13,274 nt of DNA from an uncultured Prevotella sp. (GTDB lineage: Bacteria; Bacteroidota; Bacteroidia; Bacteroidales; Bacteroidaceae): NCBI GenBank assembly GCA_937906765.1, contig CALCUV010000305.1, positions 1-13,274 of the forward strand, written 5' to 3'. The first letter of the stretch is position 1; the number at the start of each line of letters is the position of its first letter. Below are positions 1-5,621 of this stretch, in pieces. Position numbers and translations under genes: made by a program. The notes under the pieces were generated by a model. The model worked only from the letters and a program-made list of their open reading frames with translations, was not told where the DNA came from and did not search any database.

Positions 1-487
1 AACTGGTTGTATCGCCCGTTACTTCGACCTCGAACATTGGCATTGGCATCCACTTGCCCAAGAAGAATTCATAGGCTGGAGTATTGGTACCGTCTTTCTT
101 GATGCGGAGTGATGAAAGAGAATTGATACTTATCAAGTTAGGATCGGATGCAGGATAGTGTTGCGTTACTGCCAGTACCACAGCAGCGTCAGCTGTAGGA
201 ATACCTACCTCGTTCAACTTGACAACTCCATTAGGACACAGTTCAAGCTGGTTCGTAGATTTCAGATTGTTAACAGGTATATATGCGCCATCTTTCGGAG
301 TACATAAATCAAAATGAACATGGCCACCACTAAGAAAATCAATGGTTTCAACAAATGTGTACTTCAACGTTTTACCGTTACTCAGAACCAATGGTTCATT
401 AGGATTGATTTCTAAATGAGTTGTTTTGAAGTGCAAACCTGTGTTGGAGATAAGACTATTCGCTGTGTGTTGATCAATAGGAGGCAT
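1..487 (-). CDS. Hypothetical protein, partial (runs off left edge)
   Basis: A minus-strand reading frame begins with ATG at 485-487 and stays open for 162 codons to the left edge, so the C-terminus is outside the window. The protein begins MPPIDQHTANSLISNTGLHF, has no signal peptide or membrane segment, and is rich in Asn, Thr and beta-forming residues. A stretch with FVETIDFLSGGHVHFDLCTP and a later EFFLGKWMPMPMFEVEVTGD suggest a soluble beta-rich domain. I do not recognise the family. The leader is AT-rich with no Shine-Dalgarno box, as for the other genes here. It is transcribed away from the rest of the window, and a minus-strand terminator (604-641) separates it from the RNA-like region upstream, so it probably has its own promoter between 488 and 600. 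Codon use looks ordinary for the window. Confidence 0.7.
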   Translation of the reverse strand, partial: MPPIDQHTANSLISNTGLHFKTTHLEINPNEPLVLSNGKTLKYTFVETIDFLSGGHVHFDLCTPKDGAYIPVNNLKSTNQLELCPNGVVKLNEVGIPTADAAVVLAVTQHYPASDPNLISINSLSSLRIKKDGTNTPAYEFFLGKWMPMPMFEVEVTGDTTS

Positions 488-603
488 AATTATTAATATA
501 TTTTTATTTGTTAATACTTCGGTTTAAATAAAAAAATATTAGATTTTTCTATATTAATGTGACATCTTTAGATATAGTAACCAATATTCAAGATTAATAA
601 TCA

Positions 604-641
604 CAAAAAAGACGTGGAACCTTTAGTTGTCCGTTCCACGT
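604..641 (-). terminator. Rho-independent terminator, minus strand
   Basis: A perfect 9-bp stem (612-620 ACGTGGAAC with 633-641 GTTCCACGT, 12-base loop) is followed on the minus strand by C and then six T (plus-strand A at 605-610). On the plus strand there is no T run after the stem, so the signal is directional. It would end a transcript coming from the right and lies upstream of the minus-strand gene starting at 487. Confidence 0.8.
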
Positions 642-1087
642 TCTGAGGCTCTGGAAATTGCCTAATTCAGTTGAACAGACAACGCCAGAGCCCACGCCGA
701 TATGATTAACTTATGTATGCTATAACTTGATTGAATCCTGATTGTGGAGTACATGAGGATGTACTTGTAAAAAGGAATCAAAGTGCCATATTGTATCATG
801 AGATGGATACAACTATGGCTGTAAAGCATACGATGTGCGTTAAATCACACCCGGGGCATCTACCGTTGCTAAGTTCAAGACTGAATTATTGAGAAATTTT
901 CCAGATTTCAGAACGTCTCAAACAGAGCGTATAGTAAACGCCTTTATGTATGTCATGTCTCCCACTTTTCCCACCCATCCGTCTTGGGGAGGTCCTTTTT
1001 GCTGGACGACTCGTAAGACTCGGCGTGAGCTTGCTTTGTTTAATTAAGGAAGAATTCCTTAGTTGTAACAAAACATGTTGTGAGTGA
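604..1087 (-). ncRNA. Candidate structured non-coding RNA (family unknown)
   Basis: No protein gene lies here, yet on the minus strand the region is bounded by a perfect TAnnTTTG element (1093-1100) upstream and a strong terminator (604-641) downstream. That terminator cannot belong to any protein gene, because none lies to its right on this strand. Between them are several hairpins: 1045-1051/1055-1061 (7 bp, 3-base loop), GTCC/GGAC at 992-995/1004-1007, 785-797/806-819 (13 pairs with one bulged base, arms GCCATATTGTATC and GATACAACTATGGC), 748-754/759-765 (perfect 7 bp, 4-base loop) and 647-654/685-692 (perfect 8 bp, GGCTCTGG/CCAGAGCC). Length would be about 480 nt. I checked for the hallmarks of tmRNA (tRNA-like ends, tag codons), RNase P RNA (GAGGAAAGTCC) and SRP RNA and found none. 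The 5' end is inferred from the promoter. Confidence 0.5.
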
Positions 1088-1092
1088 CCTTG

Positions 1093-1118
1093 CAAATTTA
1101 TAAAAAAATGTATACAAA
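1093..1118 (-). promoter_or_regulatory. Putative Bacteroidetes-type promoter for the minus-strand RNA
   Basis: Read on the minus strand, 1100-1093 is TAAATTTG, a perfect match to the Bacteroidetes -7 consensus TAnnTTTG. A TTTG lies upstream (1118-1115) but only 14 bases away instead of the usual 19-21, so the -33 half is weak. The start site would be near 1087. The correct orientation and distance to the structured region and terminator support it. Confidence 0.4.
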
Positions 1119-1248
1119 TAAACTTTAATTGTGAAAAAATGTTTGAACTATAAGGTTAAGCTTTGGCTCTTGTTCGTTTCTTGGGTGAGTGATGTGCTTT
1201 CTTGTATTTCCCGGTTTGTTTCATAAAGCAATAATAATGAGTAGGGTT

Positions 1249-1315
1249 ATTAAGTCTCAAAGATTTTGACTTGTTTGAGACTTAATTTAAATTGTTTGAG
1301 ACTTAATTTTTCCTA
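1249..1315 (+). repeat. Dispersed stem-loop repeat, copy 1
   Basis: A perfect 13-bp inverted repeat (1249-1261 ATTAAGTCTCAAA, 1274-1286 TTTGAGACTTAAT) with a 12-base loop is followed by a second TTTGAGACTTAAT at 1295-1307. A third, partial copy (TTTGAGA) begins at 1316, so the box recurs at exactly 21-base spacing. The whole unit aligns without gaps to 9303-9369 at 55 of 67 positions. It lies in non-coding DNA about 300 bases upstream of the DUF1599 gene. Function unknown; an RNA stem-loop, a phased protein-binding site or a miniature mobile element are all possible. Confidence 0.75.
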
Positions 1316-1595
1316 TTTGAGAAGTTCTTTTTGGCGTGTTTAATGGTGGTTAGAATCGTACTGATTGGGGATGGTTTTTGGTTGTACTTATCGTGTTTGG
1401 AAGGAGGGTGGTGGGGATGCGTTATTGAGATTTTGTAATTCATAATTAATGTGGTTGTTTATATGAATAAGATTGTGTTAGTTGACGTGTGATTTCTTAT
1501 ATTAAAATGTCATTTTTGTGTCGTATGTTAGCTCATGAAAGCTTGTGAAAACAAAAAAACTTCGTGGTTTAAGTAGTTAGCAAACAGAAAAGCAG

Positions 1596-1603
1596 TATAT
1601 TTG
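1596..1603 (+). promoter_or_regulatory. -7 promoter element before the DUF1599 gene
   Basis: TATATTTG is a perfect TAnnTTTG match. The predicted start site near 1610 leaves a leader of about 18 bases before the ATG at 1628. No good TTTG stands 19-21 bases upstream, so the -33 half is poor. It would drive the DUF1599-MauE-tpiA cluster. Confidence 0.5.
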
Positions 1604-1627
1604 CAGAAAATATAGACTTGAGGTATT

Positions 1628-2188
1628 ATGAATGCTGAACTTACGAACCAGGAATTTGAGGGCGTGATGAAATGTTGCCGTAGTTTGTATCTGCAAAAGA
1701 TGCATGACTATGGTTGTGCTTGGCGTATTATGCGACCGAGTTCTATTACTGACCAAATTTACATTAAGGCGAACCGCATTCATACGCTTCATGATCGTGA
1801 AGCGATGGTTGATGAGGGAATTGTGGGCGAGTTTGTTGCCATTGTGAATTATAGTATCATGGGGCTGATTCAGTTGGCCTTGGGTGCGGCTGATAATGCT
1901 GATTTAGATGCTCAGAGTGCTACTGAACTTTATGACCGATACGCAGGAGAATCGTTGGCGTTAATGAAGCGTAAGAACCATGATTATGGTGAAGCGTGGA
2001 GGGGTATGCGTGTGTCAAGCATGGCGGACATGATTTTGATGAAGGTGTATCGCACCAAACAAATTGAGGATTTGGAAGGTGCTACGCTTGTCAGTGAGGG
2101 AATCGCGGCGAATTATATGGATATGATGAACTATGCTGTGTTTGCTCTCATTAAATTAGAGTTCGGACGTGAACCCCAAAAGGCATGA
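1628..2188 (+). CDS. DUF1599 (Nmad1) domain protein, tandem duplicated
   Basis: This 186-residue soluble protein has two copies of the same module. The first (about 20-85) has HDYG at 26-29, AWR at 31-33, R36-x-SS and a later EGIVGEF...NYS. The second (about 112-177) repeats HDYG at 118-121, AWR at 123-125, R128-x-SS and EGIAANY...NYA, with the HDYG motifs 92 residues apart. This matches the DUF1599 family, also named nucleotide modification associated domain 1. The biochemical activity is not established to my knowledge. ATG 1628 is preceded by a -7 element. The stop overlaps the start of the next gene (ATGA at 2185-2188), indicating translational coupling. In Bacteroidales I recall this gene beside tpiA and folE, which fits a housekeeping rather than phage role. 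Confidence 0.85.
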   Translation: MNAELTNQEFEGVMKCCRSLYLQKMHDYGCAWRIMRPSSITDQIYIKANRIHTLHDREAMVDEGIVGEFVAIVNYSIMGLIQLALGAADNADLDAQSATELYDRYAGESLALMKRKNHDYGEAWRGMRVSSMADMILMKVYRTKQIEDLEGATLVSEGIAANYMDMMNYAVFALIKLEFGREPQKA

Positions 2189-3384
2189 TGAACTTTAGGA
2201 CGAGGGCACGTTTGTGGTTGGTAAACGTATGCCGGTTTCTCTTATCGGGAGTGTTGCTCGTTTCTGGTTTTGTGAAATTGGCAGACCCCATGGGGATGGT
2301 TTACAAATTACAGGCGTATGCCACTCATTGGGCGCTTGATGTTGATGATTTGTGGTTGAGAATGACCGCGGTAATCATAGGCATTATTGAATTACAAATC
2401 GGCGTCTATTTGCTACTTGGAATCCGCCGGCGCACTTCGGCTTGGGTTACATTATTGCTAATGCTGTCCTTTTTGCTTTTATCCATATATTTATATATAG
2501 ATGGGGGCATTGCGGATTGTGGATGTTTCGGTGCTGCGTTAGATTTGTCGCCAGGTGCGACTCTGGTGAAGAATGTTCTGTTGACCTTGATTTCTGTTTA
2601 CGTAGTGATGTATCCTCAGCGAATGAGGAGATTGGTGACAGAGCGTAATCAAGGAGTTGCAACGGTTTACGTGTTTGCCTATGGTTGCGTACTTTCGCTG
2701 TATAGTCTTCATTATTTGCCCTTTGTGACATTTACTGACTATCGCGTTGGTGAGAATTGGAAGGAACAGTATCACATAGGTGAACCTCCTGCCAGAGAGG
2801 GGATTCTTAACTTAGCAATGTTTAATGCTGATGGAGATGATGTTGCGTCAGAGGTGTTGAGTGACACTTCCAGCGTGTTCTTATTAACGCTTCCACACGT
2901 AAAGAATATTGACGATAGTTCTGCAGATCGCATCAATGACTTATATGATTATGCTCACGATAATGAGTTTCGGTTTGTAGCGTTGGTGGGTGATTTAAAT
3001 GATTACGAAGATTGGCAAGATAGAACTGGGGCAAGTTATGAAGTGTTGAGTGTTGAAGAAGATGTGCTTAAGGCAATGGTTCGTTCTGCTCCTGGGTTGC
3101 TGATGCTTAACAATGGTGTGTTGATAGAAAAATGGGGAACGAATAATCTTCCAACTATTATGGAGGTTGAAGCGCTTTTAGCGAAACGTGTAGAAGGTGA
3201 GAGCGTTGATTCGAGCGAGTCTTTCGTGTGGTTAAGATTAATGTTGCTTTTGGTTGTTCCTTTGCTCCTTTTAATTTCATTGGATGGAGTGTGGGTAGGT
3301 CAAAAATTTAGACTACATCGTAAACGAATGCGCCGACTACTGCTGAAGGATAGTGAAGAAAATAAAGATAAATCAATCGTTTAA
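2185..3384 (+). CDS. MauE/DoxX-like membrane protein with thioredoxin-like domain
   Basis: This 399-residue protein begins with a MauE/DoxX-like bundle with membrane segments near 14-32, 60-80, 85-104 and 124-143. The motif DCGCFG (111-116) is typical of MauE-type proteins, where the cysteines are thought to take part in disulfide chemistry. A fifth segment lies near 161-180. Residues about 190-335 resemble a thioredoxin-like domain of the kind found in the Bacteroidetes family (TGASYEVLS...SAPGLLMLNNGVLIEKW) but without a CxxC pair. A further membrane segment (348-366) leads to a basic tail. The likely role is envelope redox or disulfide handling, which is an inference. It overlaps the DUF1599 gene by four bases and lies 36 bases upstream of tpiA. 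A second in-frame ATG follows immediately at 2188. Confidence 0.8.
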   Translation: MMNFRTRARLWLVNVCRFLLSGVLLVSGFVKLADPMGMVYKLQAYATHWALDVDDLWLRMTAVIIGIIELQIGVYLLLGIRRRTSAWVTLLLMLSFLLLSIYLYIDGGIADCGCFGAALDLSPGATLVKNVLLTLISVYVVMYPQRMRRLVTERNQGVATVYVFAYGCVLSLYSLHYLPFVTFTDYRVGENWKEQYHIGEPPAREGILNLAMFNADGDDVASEVLSDTSSVFLLTLPHVKNIDDSSADRINDLYDYAHDNEFRFVALVGDLNDYEDWQDRTGASYEVLSVEEDVLKAMVRSAPGLLMLNNGVLIEKWGTNNLPTIMEVEALLAKRVEGESVDSSESFVWLRLMLLLVVPLLLLISLDGVWVGQKFRLHRKRMRRLLLKDSEENKDKSIV

Positions 3385-3420
3385 TATAAATCATTTAATT
3401 TATTTAATAATCAAAAAGTT

Positions 3421-4176
3421 ATGAGAAAGAAAATTGTAGCTGGTAACTGGAAGATGAACAAGACTCTCCAGGAAGGTGTAAACCTCGCAAAGGAACTTAA
3501 CGATTTGCTCGTGGCTAACAAACCCAACTGTGATGTTGTTATTTGCACTCCCTTCATTCATTTGGCAACAGTTGCTGGTTTGATTAACGAAGAAGTGCTT
3601 CAACTCGGTGCTGAAAACTGTGCAGACAAGGCAAGCGGTGCTTACACTGGTGAAGTTTCTGCAGAAATGGTAAAGTCAACTGGTGCTCAGTATGTAATTC
3701 TTGGTCACTCTGAACGTCGTGAGTATTACAACGAAACTCCCGAAATCCTTAAGGAAAAGGTTGATTTGGCTTTGGCAAATGGTTTGAAGATTCTCTTCTG
3801 CATCGGTGAAAGTCTCGAACAGCGCGAAGCTAACCAGCAGAATGAAGTTTGTAAAGCTGAACTCGAAGGTTCTGTATTCCACCTTACAGCAGAACAGTGG
3901 GCAAACGTAGTTATTGCTTACGAACCCATCTGGGCTATTGGTACAGGTAAGACTGCAACTTCTGACCAGGCTGAAGAAATTCACGCTTACATCCGTTCAT
4001 GTGTAGCAGAAAAGTATGGTCAGGAAGTTGCTGATAACACTTCTATCCTTTATGGTGGTTCATGCAAGGGATCTAACGCTCCTGAACTCTTTGCTAAGCC
4101 CAATATTGATGGCGGTTTGATTGGTGGTGCTTCATTGAAGGCTGCTGACTTCAAGGAAATCATTGATGCATTTTAA
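3421..4176 (+). CDS. tpiA: Triosephosphate isomerase
   Basis: This cytosolic glycolytic enzyme interconverts dihydroxyacetone phosphate and glyceraldehyde 3-phosphate. The 251-residue length is normal. The active-site set is complete: AGNWKMNKT with N9 and K11, ILGHSERR with the electrophile H96, [14 protein letters not shown] with the base E168 (the flexible loop follows), and the phosphate-binding [10 protein letters not shown] and GLIGGASLK near the C-terminus. The variant Cys in GGSCK is usual for Bacteroidetes. The start gives the canonical N-terminus [11 protein letters not shown]. It follows the MauE-like gene by 36 bases and is followed by two inverted repeats that may reduce read-through into the SPOR gene. 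Nothing odd is visible. Confidence 0.98.
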   Translation: MRKKIVAGNWKMNKTLQEGVNLAKELNDLLVANKPNCDVVICTPFIHLATVAGLINEEVLQLGAENCADKASGAYTGEVSAEMVKSTGAQYVILGHSERREYYNETPEILKEKVDLALANGLKILFCIGESLEQREANQQNEVCKAELEGSVFHLTAEQWANVVIAYEPIWAIGTGKTATSDQAEEIHAYIRSCVAEKYGQEVADNTSILYGGSCKGSNAPELFAKPNIDGGLIGGASLKAADFKEIIDAF

Positions 4177-4181
4177 TCGAC

Positions 4182-4208
4182 TTCAAACATAAAGTTTTAT
4201 TGTTTGAA
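4182..4208 (+). terminator. Hairpin just after tpiA (weak terminator or mRNA 3' stabiliser)
   Basis: Perfect 8-base arms TTCAAACA (4182-4189) and TGTTTGAA (4201-4208) enclose 11 bases that can pair further (TAAA with TTTA). It starts six bases after the tpiA stop. The stem is AT-rich and no T run follows, so it may only stabilise or partly terminate the tpiA transcript. Confidence 0.4.
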
Positions 4209-4225
4209 TAGTCATTCACTGTTTA

Positions 4226-4272
4226 GAGTTAGTCTTATGTGGTTGTGTGAACACATCTCATTAGACTAACTC
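4226..4272. repeat. 10-bp inverted repeat between tpiA and the SPOR gene
   Basis: Perfect arms GAGTTAGTCT (4226-4235) and AGACTAACTC (4263-4272) flank 27 bases containing an inner pairing ATGTG/CACAT. A short CCTTTT follows. The second arm ends 18 bases before the next ATG, so it could act as a terminator, an attenuator or a site masking translation of the SPOR gene. Confidence 0.5.
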
Positions 4273-4290
4273 CTTTTACTAAATAAAGTT

Positions 4291-4821
4291 ATGAAGCGTT
4301 TATTCTTGTATGTCCTCTTATCTGTCTCTGCAGTAGTACTTTATGCTCAACAATTTACAGAAGTACTGCGCACTAAAAATAATCGCGGAGGTGTTGTAGT
4401 TGTGCAACACTCTGCTGTGATAGATAGTCTTGTGAATGGATTAAAAGTGGCGACTCCCATTAAGAAAAAGGAGGCGACACCTATAGTTCGTACTCAAGTG
4501 ACAGATACAACTACGCTTGATAGTTTGCAAAAACTTGAACCGAAGGGTTACGTAGATAAGCAAGGGTATCGTATTCAAATTTATTCAGGAGCAAACTCTC
4601 GTGAGAGTAAATCAGCAGCAATGAGCATGAGGGCGAAAAGTTTAAAACTCTTCCCTGAAATGAAAGCGTATTGTAACTTTGTTTCACCCAGGTGGATTGT
4701 TCGCATTGGAGATTTTACAAATCGTGAACAGGCGATGGAGCAATTAAAGAAAGTGCGTGAGTCAGGTCTTTCTAAAGAAGTGAGATTGGTTAGATGTAAA
4801 GTAAAAATGCCTGTTTATTAA
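4291..4821 (+). CDS. Secreted SPOR-domain protein
   Basis: This 176-residue protein has an N-terminal signal peptide (MKRLFLYVLLSVSAVVLYAQ, cleavage after about residue 19), a low-complexity Thr/Lys-rich linker (about 50-90) and a C-terminal SPOR domain (about 91-168). The domain begins GYRIQIYSGANSRESKSAA and later has WIVRIGDFTNREQAMEQL, the usual beta-alpha-beta pattern. SPOR domains bind denuded glycan strands of peptidoglycan, so the protein is probably periplasmic and associated with the wall or division site. Its place between tpiA and folE matches what I recall for Bacteroidales. The 114-base gap after tpiA contains two inverted repeats, suggesting partly independent expression. The ATG choice gives a standard signal peptide. 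Confidence 0.87.
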   Translation: MKRLFLYVLLSVSAVVLYAQQFTEVLRTKNNRGGVVVVQHSAVIDSLVNGLKVATPIKKKEATPIVRTQVTDTTTLDSLQKLEPKGYVDKQGYRIQIYSGANSRESKSAAMSMRAKSLKLFPEMKAYCNFVSPRWIVRIGDFTNREQAMEQLKKVRESGLSKEVRLVRCKVKMPVY

Positions 4822-4886
4822 GAAACTTTAATCATGACGAATGTCATAAGTTGAGAGTTTAAATCTATAGCACAATCCCAATAATT

Positions 4887-5441
4887 ATGGACAAGTTAGA
4901 GCAATTAAAATATCACTATCAAGAAATACTGAAGTTAATTGGTGAAGACGTGACACGCGAAGGATTGCTAAAGACTCCAGAACGTGCTGCGAAGGCTATT
5001 TTGTCACTTACTAAGGGGTATGAGATGGATGCTCAGGAGATTCTGAAATCTGCCGTTTTTAGTGAGGACATTAAAAATATGGTGGTGGTCAAAGATATAG
5101 AATTCTATAGTTTGTGTGAACACCATATATTGCCTTTCTTTGGTAAAGCACATGTGGCTTATATTCCTGATGGTAAAATTGTCGGACTTTCTAAAATTCC
5201 TCGTGTTGTTGATGTATTCAGCAATCGTCTCCAGGTTCATGAACGTTTGGCAAAGCAAATTTGTGAAGCAATTAATGACGCAATTCATCCTAAAGGCGTA
5301 ATGGTTGTACTTGAAGCGCAACATTTATGTATGCAAATGCGTGGTGTTGAGAAGGCGGGCAGTGTGACTGTAGTGTATGATTATTGTGGTGCTTTCGAAG
5401 ATACTCAATTGCGTAATGAGTTCTTACAGTTGTTAAAGTGA
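4887..5441 (+). CDS. folE: GTP cyclohydrolase I
   Basis: This enzyme converts GTP to 7,8-dihydroneopterin triphosphate, the first step of tetrahydrofolate (and queuosine precursor) synthesis, in the cytosol as a toroidal homo-oligomer. The 184-residue length fits bacterial enzymes. Zinc ligands are present: C77 and H80 in SLCEHH and C148 in [12 protein letters not shown]. The substrate-binding segment [22 protein letters not shown] (100-121) is intact, as is the early [15 protein letters not shown]. It follows the SPOR gene by 65 bases, a spacer in which I see only a 5-bp hairpin (ATGAC/GTCAT) near 4833-4846. No clear terminator follows before the tRNA promoter. Confidence 0.97.
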   Translation: MDKLEQLKYHYQEILKLIGEDVTREGLLKTPERAAKAILSLTKGYEMDAQEILKSAVFSEDIKNMVVVKDIEFYSLCEHHILPFFGKAHVAYIPDGKIVGLSKIPRVVDVFSNRLQVHERLAKQICEAINDAIHPKGVMVVLEAQHLCMQMRGVEKAGSVTVVYDYCGAFEDTQLRNEFLQLLK

Positions 5442-5480
5442 ACCGAATTGAGAACTCTGCCATTTTTTTGCGGTTTGGAA

Positions 5481-5511
5481 TTTCAACTTATCAAAAAAAA
5501 AGGTATTTTTG
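5481..5511 (+). promoter_or_regulatory. Promoter for tRNA-Gly and probably nhaD-atp
   Basis: TATTTTTG at 5504-5511 is a perfect TAnnTTTG -7 element. TTTC at 5481-5484 matches three of four bases of the -33 TTTG at the normal 19-base spacing. The start site near 5518 is about 12 bases before the mature tRNA. It is the last recognisable promoter before nhaD and atpD. Confidence 0.6.
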
Positions 5512-5529
5512 CAATTCAAATAAAAATCC

Positions 5530-5602
5530 GCGGTAGTAGCTCAGTTGGTAGAGCATTGGCTTCCCAAGCCAAGAGTCGCGAGTTCGAGTCTCGTTTACCG
5601 CT
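5530..5602 (+). tRNA. tRNA-Gly (anticodon CCC)
   Basis: A complete 73-base cloverleaf reads GCGG (GGG) glycine codons. The acceptor arm is GCGGTAG with TTACCGC (one G-U at its base). The D arm is GCTC/GAGC, the anticodon arm TTGGC/GCCAA with loop TTCCCAA giving anticodon CCC, the variable loop five bases, and the T arm GCGAG/CTCGT with loop TTCGAGT. The discriminator base is U at 5602. CCA is not encoded (TCAC follows), so it must be added. It sits 19 bases before the nhaD start codon with no terminator between, suggesting processing from a common transcript. Confidence 0.96.
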
Positions 5603-5621
5603 CACTTAAATTCAATACCCA

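Larger units (their letters stand above)
1101..1627. other. Non-coding spacer before the DUF1599 gene
   Basis: No credible protein gene is visible on either strand. The spacer holds the 67-base repeat (1249-1315), a short G-rich tract on the plus strand (1399-1416) and a -7 promoter element at 1596-1603. The stretch 1320-1420 is strikingly G/T-rich on the plus strand. The remaining sequence is AT-rich without obvious structure. Confidence 0.6.

Noticed and set aside
604..1087. tmRNA, RNase P RNA, 6S or SRP RNA
   Set aside because: No tRNA-like 5'/3' pairing or tag sequence, no GAGGAAAGTCC-type RNase P core, no SRP loop motif. 6S cannot be excluded by motif but the length is far too great.
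886..1095. Minus-strand frame of 69 codons (TTG start) within the non-coding region
   Set aside because: It lies inside the proposed RNA, has a non-standard start next to the -7 element, basic low-quality composition and no recognisable motif. The hairpins explain the interval better.
1249..1336. CRISPR-like array from the 21-base periodic TTTGAG boxes
   Set aside because: Repeats are short and spacers are only about 8 bases. The unit recurs as a whole elsewhere, which fits a dispersed stem-loop element, not CRISPR.
5004..5324. Minus-strand frames opposite folE, nhaD, atpD, atpA and other genes
   Set aside because: They are shadows of strongly supported plus-strand genes and show no protein-like motifs.
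5443..5475. Possible folE terminator from AACCG/CGGTT
   Set aside because: Only five pairs, with the T run inside the loop rather than after the stem.
5604..5617. ACTTAAATTCAATA occurring upstream of both nhaD (5604-5617) and atpB (9484-9497)
   Set aside because: A 14-base exact match of very AT-rich sequence at different distances from the start codons (4 and 20 bases) is plausible by chance. No structure accompanies it.
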